From: DASPKW01 sp038244055
GTDB lineage: Bacteria > Planctomycetota > Phycisphaerae > Tepidisphaerales > Tepidisphaeraceae
Assembly (NCBI GenBank): GCA_038244055.1
Contig: JBBRTW010000025.1
Span: 1-30,047, forward strand
DNA length: 30,047 nucleotides
Direction: 5' to 3'
Positions 10,101 through 15,740 of the stretch are shown one piece after another. Below the pieces are notes generated by a model, which saw nothing but the letters and a program-made list of their open reading frames with translations, had not been told where the DNA came from and ran no database searches. The position numbers and the translations under genes are program-made. How positions within the stretch are numbered: position 1 is the first letter of the stretch; each line of letters starts with the position of its first letter.

Positions 10101-10289
10101 GCCGACTGGGTGATCGACATGGGCCCCGATGGCGGCGATGGCGGCGGACGAGTGGTGGCGGCGGGAACGCCGGAGGAGATCGTCGCGGCGGGGGCGGGGT
10201 ATACGGGGGATTATTTGAAGGCGAAGGTGAACGTGCCGAAGTCGGCCGAGGGCAATGGGGCGAAGCGACAGAAGCAGACGGTGGGATAG
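7200..10289 (+). CDS. uvrA: UvrABC excision nuclease subunit A
   Basis: A 1029-residue DNA damage-recognition ATPase of nucleotide excision repair; it works as a dimer and loads UvrB. Visible order: Walker A-1 GLSGSGKS (36-43); UvrB-binding and insertion domains; first zinc module, where the usual CxxC pair is C-x2-H (FACADH) followed by CPSC; first signature SLSGGEAQRIRLATQ with Walker B YVLDEPTIGLH; second Walker A VSGSGKST; second zinc module CEAC...CEVC; second signature QLSGGEAQRVKLAGE and YVLDEPTTGLH. All ATPase motifs are intact. Between RLKQEAMAV and LSIHDVTSLSV there is an extra linker of about 55 residues created by a repeat element at 8509-8626, in frame. The two ATGs at 7200 and 7203 are both possible starts. 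Confidence 0.97.
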   Translation: MMIQSQKSIRIRGAREHNLKNIDVEIPRDQLVVITGLSGSGKSTLAFDTIFAEGQRKYMESLSTYARQFLDQLQKPELDEIEGLPPTIAIEQRSASHNPRSTVATTTEIYDYLRVLFARAGTPHCWKCGKVIASQSASQIVDAVMRYPAGTKMMILAPMVRGQKGEHKEMFPALHKQGFVRARVDGEIVELAGPATFPVLKKTFAHTIEVVVDRVVVKAEIRSRIADSVETSLKLSQGLVVIATQDSSGNSGGKWVDQTFSEHFACADHPEVSLPELEPRLFSFNSPHGACPSCHGLGTVFEFDADMVVPDESLSLENGAIEAWRKHGKRMNVFYARVLRTFCRDFGFPYGMAYKDIPKKAREALMFGTEAKGDQGTGTEFEGVIPNLQRRFETTESEWVKARLHQYMSEQPCEVCHGTRLKQEAMAVRIHAEELGSDTGVPPVLNALVPKAVEAQGNGRPSKSKSDSHGRDARVTGRKNSSDPAAPAPAVALPGLSIHDVTSLSVARAKALFEGLKLSKEGEVIAEPIVREIKARLGFMVDVGLGYLTLDRKTGSLSGGEAQRIRLATQVGSGLVGVCYVLDEPTIGLHQRDNARLIRTLLRLRDLGNTVLMVEHDEDCIRAADYLVDIGPGAGAHGGYVVCAGPMPAALKNTQSVTVKYLVGELGIPTPSKRRKLDPEKECIEIKGCKENNLKNVDVKFPLGGLVLVTGVSGSGKSTLVNQTLLPALKRKLYGSKLKSGDFKTINGIAKIDKVIEIDQSPIGRTPRSNPATYTGVFDEIRKTFALTRESKMRGYANGRFSFNVKGGRCEACQGQGNKLIEMHFLPDVYVQCEVCKGRRYNAETLEIHYRGKSIADVLEMTVEEALAFFDNFPKTKQMLQAVNDVGLNYVKLGQPSTQLSGGEAQRVKLAGELGKTPTGHTLYVLDEPTTGLHFADIANLMTVLNRLTDLGNTVLVIEHNLDVIKCADWVIDMGPDGGDGGGRVVAAGTPEEIVAAGAGYTGDYLKAKVNVPKSAEGNGAKRQKQTVG
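8509..8626. repeat. REPIN-like double hairpin inserted in frame in uvrA
   Basis: Two 23-nt arms, 8509-8531 and 8604-8626, are perfect reverse complements of each other. Each arm also folds on itself: CACGGGCG-TCC-CGCCCGTG, an 8-bp stem with a 3-nt loop. Inverted pairs of such hairpins are the REPIN arrangement. The 118-nt unit encodes about residues 437-476 of UvrA (DTGVPPV at one end, GRDARVT at the other) without a stop codon. Confidence 0.93.
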
Positions 10290-10329
10290 GTTGCTGAGAT
10301 GGTGCGTTGAACAATGACACTGCCGCGCT

Positions 10330-11607
10330 ATGATGGCGAATGTGATCACCATCGATTTTCAAATCACCCAGGCCGAGCGCAAGGAGATGAAGAGCGTCAT
10401 GATCCTGCCCGCAAAAAAGGGAGCGAAGGCGGATCGGCCCAAGAGTGTGACGCGTGGATTGTTCGGATGGGCGCTGTTTGGAGCAGTGGCGGTCCTTTTC
10501 TTTGTCGTGCTCCAGCATAAGCCGCGAGGCAATCAGTTTCCGTCCCAAACCGAAGACGAAAGCGCGCAATGGACGATGGGGATGATAATTGGCGCGACGG
10601 GGTTTGGTTTGGGAACTGCGATGTTTGCGGCCGGATTGCTCGCGGCAAGACTTAGTCGGCGATGGCTGGAAGGGCATCTGAAACCACGCTATTCATTCGG
10701 GGAGAAGGGGATCATCAAGTTGTATGGTGGGAAGCAGGAAGTGAGGCCGTGGGAGTCGATTCACAGCTTCGCGGAAACGAAAAACCTGTTTATCGTACGC
10801 ACCCTGCCGTCAGAGGGAGAGGGTTTCCCCAAGCGATTGTTTGGCGATGAGCAAACGGTGGCGCGTGTGCGGGAGTTGCTGACAGCCAAAATCGCGGATC
10901 GAGCGCCGGGATCGTTGGCGCAGCGCGGGTCGGCGGGTGGATTTGAAGTAGGAGGATTCCGCTCCGATTGGATTGCCGAGGAATCCGATGGTCCAGATGA
11001 AGAATTGACTGCGAATCTGGCCACGCCTTCCATCGAGTTTCAATTGATCGGCGAAGATTTCGAGCGTTTCTCTGACCATCGTCGACAGATTTTAAGGCGC
11101 TTTCGAGCGCGCCGTCTTCGCGGCGGCGCTCAGGAAATGGCGGGGCTGCTCATCTTGCTGGCGATGGTGGGCGGGCTTGTTCTGGCGTTCGCGTCTTCTC
11201 TGTATTTGAGCATCGCGCATTCGTCATCGTGGACAGTTGTCGCCACCTTTTCGGGCGTCTTCGCGTTGGTGTTTGTGATGGCGGTGGTGAAGTCGCTTTC
11301 GCGCCGGGCGCTCGGAAAAAAATCTCGCGAGCGCTTCGAGCGATATCCGCGCAACGCCTTGCCGATTCAAGTGCTGCTCACCGACGCGGAATTCATCTAC
11401 TGGGCCGGCCAAGTTCGCTATCGGCTGAGCTGGCACGAAGTCGTTGGAATCATCGATGTCGACGGGCTCATCGCCGTGGTCGATGGAGACGTGACCTGTT
11501 ACCTCATTCCGCGGCGGGCGTTTGCGTCGAATGAGATACGGGATCAATTCATGGAAGCGGTTAGTGCGCGGAAACGTGCGCCGCCTGGAGCGAGCGCCGG
11601 CGCATGA
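10330..11607 (+). CDS. Membrane protein with two YcxB-like units in tandem
   Basis: A 425-residue protein (424 from the second ATG at 10333). It is built of two similar halves. Each begins with a strand-rich segment (ITIDFQITQAERKEM; IEFQLIGEDFERF), has two transmembrane helices (about 44-64 and 83-105; about 270-292 and 303-322), and then a cytoplasmic beta domain with an aromatic/Trp signature (ESIHSFAETKNLFIV; LSWHEVVGIIDVDGLIAVV) ending in a conserved IPRRAF in the second half. This is the pattern of the YcxB-like family (small bacterial membrane proteins of unknown function, usually a single unit). The second half keeps the motifs best. It follows uvrA by 40 nt on the same strand and may share its transcript. 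Confidence 0.6.
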   Translation: MMANVITIDFQITQAERKEMKSVMILPAKKGAKADRPKSVTRGLFGWALFGAVAVLFFVVLQHKPRGNQFPSQTEDESAQWTMGMIIGATGFGLGTAMFAAGLLAARLSRRWLEGHLKPRYSFGEKGIIKLYGGKQEVRPWESIHSFAETKNLFIVRTLPSEGEGFPKRLFGDEQTVARVRELLTAKIADRAPGSLAQRGSAGGFEVGGFRSDWIAEESDGPDEELTANLATPSIEFQLIGEDFERFSDHRRQILRRFRARRLRGGAQEMAGLLILLAMVGGLVLAFASSLYLSIAHSSSWTVVATFSGVFALVFVMAVVKSLSRRALGKKSRERFERYPRNALPIQVLLTDAEFIYWAGQVRYRLSWHEVVGIIDVDGLIAVVDGDVTCYLIPRRAFASNEIRDQFMEAVSARKRAPPGASAGA

Positions 11608-11710
11608 TTAAATGCGTCACGATCATCATCAGCGCCGCATAAGGGGCGAAGATCGCGAAACCGTGCTGGCCGGCGAGAAAGGCGAAGGGTATCCAGCGGA
11701 CATGCTTCAT
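11561..11710 (-). CDS. Small membrane protein (49 aa), hypothetical
   Basis: ATG at 11710 opens a 49-codon frame reading MKHVRWIPFAFLAGQHGFAI and then FAPYAALMMIVTHLIMRRRS. It has one long hydrophobic stretch (about residues 7-36) followed by a basic Arg-rich stretch, which by the positive-inside rule puts the C-terminus inside. It overlaps the 3' end of the convergent YcxB-like gene by 47 nt. No strong ribosome-binding site is seen. I do not recognise a named family; the composition is far from random for an antisense frame, which is the reason for listing it. Confidence 0.45.
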   Translation of the reverse strand: MKHVRWIPFAFLAGQHGFAIFAPYAALMMIVTHLIMRRRSLQAAHVSAH

Positions 11711-11918
11711 TTGCACATCCGTTTGTATCACGGAACTTGAGCGGCCGCGACTGGAAATGAGCGCAATCAACAGGGCCGCGCGTGAAACTGGGAAGGGCGT
11801 GCGGGCGGTAGGGGGGTGGCGGCGGTTTGGGTGGAGTCAGGGATGAATTGGCGGGGGGATGGGAGGGGTTTGCGGAAGAGGCGGGCATCGACGGCGCGAG
11901 ACGTGAACTGGAGATGGA

Positions 11919-12305
11919 CTATCTTCGCAGGCCGAGACTTGCCCGCACGAGCCGGCGTATTTCCCGGCAGCGCGCCACGGCTTCCTTTGCCTGGACGCGA
12001 TCGGCATCTTTGCCGGGATACCGCGGCTCCACCGCGTACTGCGTCAACACGCGGAGCGATGGTGCAAGCGGCGCCCAAAGCGGTTCAACCGGCACCAGTA
12101 GATGCAGAAGGTGTTCGAGGTCGTGGGTCTTCGGAATGTGCAGGCCTCCCTCCTCCAATCGCGCCTTGAGGTACTTTTCAACGCATTGTTGAACGTGAAA
12201 GCACACGGCGTTGTGGTTGGCCAGCCTTTTTACGCGGAACTCGCGCGCGGCCGTGTTGAAATCCCCTTCGGCCTTCTTTATCCACGCCCGGGTCGCATTT
12301 TTCAT
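11919..12305 (-). CDS. HEPN-domain protein (MNT/HEPN pair)
   Basis: A 128-residue all-helical protein beginning MKNATRAWIKKAEGDFNTAA. The central NAVCFHVQQCVEKYLKARLEEGG is the HEPN signature of the PF05168 type (H-x-QQ-x2-EKxLKA), and THDLEHLL follows as the next helix. HEPN proteins of this type are encoded beside a minimal nucleotidyltransferase, as here, and such pairs often behave as toxin-antitoxin modules with the HEPN protein as ribonuclease. The Rx4-6H ribonuclease motif typical of HepT is not obvious, so catalytic activity is uncertain. The start at 12305 lies inside the upstream nucleotidyltransferase frame. Confidence 0.8.
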   Translation of the reverse strand: MKNATRAWIKKAEGDFNTAAREFRVKRLANHNAVCFHVQQCVEKYLKARLEEGGLHIPKTHDLEHLLHLLVPVEPLWAPLAPSLRVLTQYAVEPRYPGKDADRVQAKEAVARCREIRRLVRASLGLRR

Positions 12306-12606
12306 GGAGCACGCGCCCTTTCTCATTGATTTGCTTTATGAACGATTCGCCATCGGCGAGCCGCCGCTGAAATGTTTCCGGCCGGCAGACGATGATGTCC
12401 TTGGGAAAGTGCGTGGCGATCGCCGCGCGGATCGCAATCGCCCCCTCCACATTTCCCTTCGGATAGCGCATCAAAACCATCAGATCGACATCCGAATCCT
12501 CCGTCGGCTTTCCGTAGGCGTACGAACCGAAGAGGATGATCTTCTCGGGGTTGAACCGCCGGGCGATGGCGGCGGCGTAGGCGCGGATTTGACGCATCGT
12601 GATCAT
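12178..12606 (-). CDS. MNT-type nucleotidyltransferase (partner of HEPN gene)
   Basis: A minimal nucleotidyltransferase: GSYAYGKPTEDSDVDLMVLM contains the catalytic G-S and D-x-D of the polymerase-beta fold. In MNT/HEPN systems the MNT partner neutralises the HEPN toxin, in known cases by AMPylation. Start taken at ATG 12606 (MITMRQIRAYAAAIARRF); ATG 12597 is also possible. Homologous proteins end near a GxVLHE motif, which here is at about residue 105. The frame then continues 37 codons with a basic, low-similarity tail (GFQHGRARVPRKKAG) that overlaps the HEPN gene by 128 nt. A few-nucleotide overlap is the usual arrangement, so a lost stop codon or small indel near 12295-12310 is possible. 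Confidence 0.82.
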   Translation of the reverse strand: MITMRQIRAYAAAIARRFNPEKIILFGSYAYGKPTEDSDVDLMVLMRYPKGNVEGAIAIRAAIATHFPKDIIVCRPETFQRRLADGESFIKQINEKGRVLHEKCDPGVDKEGRRGFQHGRARVPRKKAGQPQRRVLSRSTMR

Positions 12607-12704
12607 CGGGAGCAATTGTACCGTGGCAAACAGGAAATGCCCGACGCCAATTCTAAATTGCGGCGGCCCAAGACATTTCGGCGCGGCCGCGTCTGATGTC
12701 GAGA

Positions 12705-13145
12705 TTACTCGAGCAATTTCGCGATCGCGTGATGGCCATGCAGGCGCGCAAGCTCCAAGACGGTCGCGCCTTCGCCGTCCGCGATTTCGGGGTCCGCGCC
12801 GTGCGCCAGTAGATACTTCACGATGCGGGAACTGCCCCAGCAGGCGGCGTTGGTCAGCGGCGTGTCGCCGGCGCGATTGGCGGCATTCACATCTGCCCCA
12901 GCATCGACCAGCAATTTAACAACTGGGAGATTGGAGTCCGTGACCGAGACGATCAGAGGCGTGTTTCCCTCGGAATCCGTTTGATCCACGCGCGCTCCCG
13001 CCGCGAGAAGGGCTCGGACGACAGCGGCATTGTCTTCACGGGATGCCGCCAGAAGCAGCACCGGCTCGCCATCGGCGCTGGGGCTGTCGGGATTGGCTCC
13101 GTTTTTGAGCAATGAGCGTATACAGGTGAGATTGCTCTTGCTCAC
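12705..13145 (-). CDS. Ankyrin-repeat protein coupled to nuoI
   Basis: A 146-residue protein made of about four ankyrin repeats: DGEPVLLLAASREDNAAVV-RALLAAGARVD, GNTPLIVSVTDSNLPVVKLLVDAGADVN, GDTPLTNAACWGSSRIVKYLLAHGADPE and a last partial repeat GATVLELARLHGHHAIAKLLE. There is no signal peptide, so it is probably a cytoplasmic protein-protein adaptor. Start is GTG 13145: its GTGA overlaps the TGA stop of nuoI by 4 nt, a typical sign of translational coupling. Such a gene is not a usual member of a complex I operon; a role in assembly or regulation of the complex is a guess from position only. The protein starts inside a repeat, so loss of an N-terminal cap is possible. Confidence 0.85.
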   Translation of the reverse strand: MSKSNLTCIRSLLKNGANPDSPSADGEPVLLLAASREDNAAVVRALLAAGARVDQTDSEGNTPLIVSVTDSNLPVVKLLVDAGADVNAANRAGDTPLTNAACWGSSRIVKYLLAHGADPEIADGEGATVLELARLHGHHAIAKLLE

Positions 13146-13675
13146 ATCGGCTCCGCCTTCACCGTCTCATCGTAAATCTGCAGCAGCTTGGATTTGTCGA
13201 AAATCATTTCCTGCCGGGTCAGCCCGACGATGTCGTACTCGTGGGTCAGCTCGATCGCATCCACCGGGCAGGCTTCCTCGCACATGCCGCAGTAGATGCA
13301 GCGGAGCTCGTCGATGTCGAACTTCTGGGGGTATTTTTCGCGGTCGTCCCAGGGAGACTCGGCCGCCTCGATGTGGATGCACCGGGCCGGGCAGGCCGTC
13401 GAGCACATGAAGCAGGCGACGCATTTGACCCGGCCTTCCTCATCCTTATTCAGGCGATGCACGCCGCGGTAGCTTTGCAGGAGCATGCCGCCCTTCTCGA
13501 CGGGCATGTCCTCGCGGCGCTCCTCCGGGTACTGGATCACGCGGTCGGTCCCGGTGAGCACCTTGAACATGTGCTTGAGCGTCGTGCCCAGGCCGATCAG
13601 AACCTGCGGAACGTAGAACTGATCCGCGAACGACATCTTCGGCTCTTGCAGTGTGATGATTTCGTTTTCGTTCAT
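13142..13675 (-). CDS. nuoI: NADH-quinone oxidoreductase subunit I
   Basis: A 177-residue subunit of the peripheral arm of complex I that carries two [4Fe-4S] clusters (N6a and N6b) on the electron path to quinone. Both ferredoxin motifs are complete: C85-x2-C88-x2-C91-x3-C95-P and C126-x2-C129-x2-C132-x3-C136-P. Start is ATG 13675 (MNENEIITLQEPK). The frame stays open far upstream into nuoH antisense-free sequence (to 14128), but those extra residues have no NuoI similarity and overlap nuoH. It follows nuoH by 89 nt that include a palindrome, and it overlaps the ankyrin gene by 4 nt. Confidence 0.96.
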   Translation of the reverse strand: MNENEIITLQEPKMSFADQFYVPQVLIGLGTTLKHMFKVLTGTDRVIQYPEERREDMPVEKGGMLLQSYRGVHRLNKDEEGRVKCVACFMCSTACPARCIHIEAAESPWDDREKYPQKFDIDELRCIYCGMCEEACPVDAIELTHEYDIVGLTRQEMIFDKSKLLQIYDETVKAEPM

Positions 13676-13747
13676 GGCATTTACCAGCGGTGGGGCCACC
13701 GGTTCGTTGATTGGTCGGGGCGGCGCGGTTCGGACGTTCGAGAAGAC

Positions 13748-13764
13748 GGTGGGCCATGCCCACC
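13748..13764. repeat. Small palindrome at the 3' end of nuoH
   Basis: GGTGGGC-CAT-GCCCACC is a perfect 7-bp stem with a 3-nt loop, immediately followed by CTA at 13765-13767, which is the nuoH stop codon (TAG) on the minus strand. On that strand the unit reads GTAGGGTGGGCATGGCCCAC, a REP-like module. It lies between nuoH and nuoI and may stabilise or attenuate the transcript. Confidence 0.7.
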
Positions 13765-15270
13765 CTACGCTTCGACGGGTGATATTGAAGACGTCACACC
13801 GGCCGGCAGCGGCGTCGTGCGGAAGCGGCTGCCGGGGACGCGGATTTTGCGGTTGATGTTCGGGGGGGCCGGGAGGAGTTTTTTGCCGACGCCCATGCCG
13901 ATGAGAAGCACGACATTGCTCCCCAGCAGCCAGAGGGCCATTCGGCCGCCGATCGGCGCCAGGAGCAGCGTCCCGTAAGGGCCGGTCATGGTGCCCCGGG
14001 ACCCGCCCAGGGCGTAAACTACGATCGTCGTCAGCACCAGCATTCCCAGCGAGACCGGAATCAGCCCGCGCCACGCGAGCTGCATGAGCTGATCGAATCG
14101 GAAGCGCGGCAGGCTCCAGCGCACCCACATGAAGACGAAGATGAAGAAGAGACTCGTCCCAAAGATCACCACGCCCCGGACGATCGCGATGAGGATGCTC
14201 GTGGTCGCGCCGACATTTTCCGGAGCGATCGAACCATCCGCGCTCGGGATGCCCGAAAGCACCGGCCAGATCTTGTCGAGCCAGGGAATGTGCCAGCCGC
14301 CGAAGAAGAGCGCGACGCAGATCACCGAGGTCGTGATCATCCCGGCGTACTCGGCCAGGAAGAATAGGCCGAATCGCATGGCCGAGTATTCGGTGTGATA
14401 GCCGCCCACCAGTTCCTGCTCCGCCTCGGCCAGATCGAACGGGGCGCGGTTGGCCTCGGCGTGGATGCAGATCAGGAACATCAGGAACGCGCAGGGCTGG
14501 CAGAAGACATTCCAGGCCGGCACGATCCCGCCCCAGTAATGCACCTGGCGATCGACGATCGTGGAAAGATCGAGCGTTCCGAACATGACCACGACCACCA
14601 GCACCGACAGCCCCAGTGGAATCTCATAAGAAACCATCTGGGCGGTGGCCCGCAGCGCGCCCAGGAAGGAGTATTTGTTGTTCGATGCCCACCCGCCGAC
14701 CACCACGCCGTAAACCGCCAGCGATAGCACCGCCAGGATAAAGAGCACGCCCACATTGAGGTTGGCGATGATGAAAGGCCAGCGATAGGTGACCGTAACC
14801 ACCCGCCGGGCGGGCTGGAGCTGGCCGGTGTAATCGAGCAGCGGGCCGGTGTCGTATTCCACGCTGGAGTAGATGGTCGCGCCGCCGGGGAGCTGATCCC
14901 GCACCAGGGCCGCGGTGTTGCCGCCCGAGGGGACTTCGATGGTCTTGGTGTTCTGGATGGTTCCGCCCCAGGGGAGCGCGGCGATGGAGATGATGATGAC
15001 GATGATCATCACCATCGGCGCCAGCGTGAAGAGGACTTTATCGACGTGCTTGGCGCGGTAATCCTCCTTCACCAGCATCTTGATCCCATCGGCGATCGGC
15101 TGCAGCAGCCCGAACGGCCCGACGCGATTGGGCCCGAGCCGGTCCTGCGCCCAGGAGGCGACCTTGCGCTCGAGAAGGATGAGGTACGCCACCGTCCCGA
15201 TGATCACCCCGTGAGCGATGATGGCGATAAAAACCCAGGGGGGGATGTTTTGTTGGATCCAGTCGATCAT
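13765..15270 (-). CDS. nuoH: NADH-quinone oxidoreductase subunit H, enlarged
   Basis: Membrane subunit of complex I that forms most of the quinone chamber. Start is ATG 15270 (MIDWIQQNIPPW); the GTG four codons upstream lies in an inserted element. Conserved parts: LERKVASWAQDRLGPNRVGP (about 33-52), GGWASNNKYSFLGALRATAQMVSYE, EANRAPFDLAEAEQELVGGYHTEYS, and RFRFDQLMQLAWRGLIP. At 501 residues it is much longer than the roughly 330 usual for NuoH. The excess is an about 60-residue hydrophilic insert after helix 2 (about 103-165, rich in Gly, Thr and Asp), a longer loop near FGGWHIPWLDKIW, and a C-terminal extension of about 60 residues. The upstream neighbour nuoG is separated from it by the GxxExxY cassette. 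Confidence 0.95.
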   Translation of the reverse strand: MIDWIQQNIPPWVFIAIIAHGVIIGTVAYLILLERKVASWAQDRLGPNRVGPFGLLQPIADGIKMLVKEDYRAKHVDKVLFTLAPMVMIIVIIISIAALPWGGTIQNTKTIEVPSGGNTAALVRDQLPGGATIYSSVEYDTGPLLDYTGQLQPARRVVTVTYRWPFIIANLNVGVLFILAVLSLAVYGVVVGGWASNNKYSFLGALRATAQMVSYEIPLGLSVLVVVVMFGTLDLSTIVDRQVHYWGGIVPAWNVFCQPCAFLMFLICIHAEANRAPFDLAEAEQELVGGYHTEYSAMRFGLFFLAEYAGMITTSVICVALFFGGWHIPWLDKIWPVLSGIPSADGSIAPENVGATTSILIAIVRGVVIFGTSLFFIFVFMWVRWSLPRFRFDQLMQLAWRGLIPVSLGMLVLTTIVVYALGGSRGTMTGPYGTLLLAPIGGRMALWLLGSNVVLLIGMGVGKKLLPAPPNINRKIRVPGSRFRTTPLPAGVTSSISPVEA

Positions 15271-15273
15271 ACT

Positions 15274-15737
15274 TTTAGCCACAGATTAGCACAGATGGGC
15301 ACAGATAAATTCGGAACAACTCATTGGTTTACTTGAAGGCCGGGGCGGACGATTCGCTTGATTTCCACGCGAGATCCAAAATGAATGAGAAGGCACAGGG
15401 GCTTGCCGGTTGCGACGAGATAATTAATGCACTGGGCAAGATGTGCATCGTCGATGCCTTTCGTCGCTTTCATTTCCACGACCACCGAGTCTTCCACAAT
15501 CAGGTCGGCAATGTATTCGCCGACCACCACGCCATCATAAAGCACGGCGACCGGGTGCTGCTGATGAAATCTCAAACCGATCTTTCTCAACTCCGCAGCC
15601 ATCGCATTCTCGTAACACTTCTCCAAAAAACCACTCTTCAACTTGCTGCCAACCTTAAACGCACATCCGATGATCGTCTCAGTGATCTTATTCAGTTTGT
15701 CAAAATCTGTGATCATCTGTGTTCATCTGTGGCTAAA
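15274..15737. mobile_element. Inverted-repeat cassette carrying a GxxExxY gene, between nuoG and nuoH
   Basis: Terminal inverted repeats at 15274-15307 and 15704-15737 match at about 29 of 34 positions. Each is built from repeated CACAGAT units with TTTAGCCACAGAT at the outer end. The 464-nt unit holds one gene of 396 nt and nothing else. Its outer ends are 3 nt from the nuoG stop and 3 nt from the nuoH ATG. No transposase is present and I see no clear target duplication. The insertion has the same orientation of transcription as the nuo genes. Confidence 0.8.
15321..15716 (-). CDS. GxxExxY protein, PD-(D/E)XK nuclease-like
   Basis: A 131-residue protein of the GxxExxY family. The name motif is G29-F-L-E32-K-C-Y35. 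Downstream, D71 (YIADLIVED), E81-x-K83 (VVVEMKAT) and Q95-x3-Y99 (QCINY) form the pattern D...ExK...QxxxY of PD-(D/E)XK nucleases, and the family is placed in that superfamily (PDDEXK_3). The cellular role is not established. The ATG at 15716 lies inside the right terminal repeat of the cassette, and the stop is 11 nt from the left one, so the gene and the repeats appear to be one unit. All expected catalytic residues are present, so it is unlikely to be a decayed passenger. Confidence 0.88.
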   Translation of the reverse strand: MITDFDKLNKITETIIGCAFKVGSKLKSGFLEKCYENAMAAELRKIGLRFHQQHPVAVLYDGVVVGEYIADLIVEDSVVVEMKATKGIDDAHLAQCINYLVATGKPLCLLIHFGSRVEIKRIVRPGLQVNQ

Positions 15738-15740
15738 TTC

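Noticed and set aside
8751..10352. Long minus-strand open frame (533 codons) opposite uvrA
   Set aside because: It is a mirror of the high-GC uvrA codons: His-, Arg- and Leu-rich sequence without any recognisable domain, fully antisense to a certain gene.
11816..12192. Two plus-strand frames opposite the HEPN gene
   Set aside because: They overlap the HEPN coding region, have Arg/Ala-rich sequence and no family features.
13676..14128. Upstream extension of the nuoI frame
   Set aside because: The residues before MNENEI have no NuoI similarity, overlap nuoH and include translated palindrome (VGWAWPT), so the start is 13675.
15270..15282. GTG at 15282 as nuoH start
   Set aside because: It lies in the terminal repeat of the inserted cassette; the ATG at 15270 fits the NuoH N-terminus and needs no element sequence.
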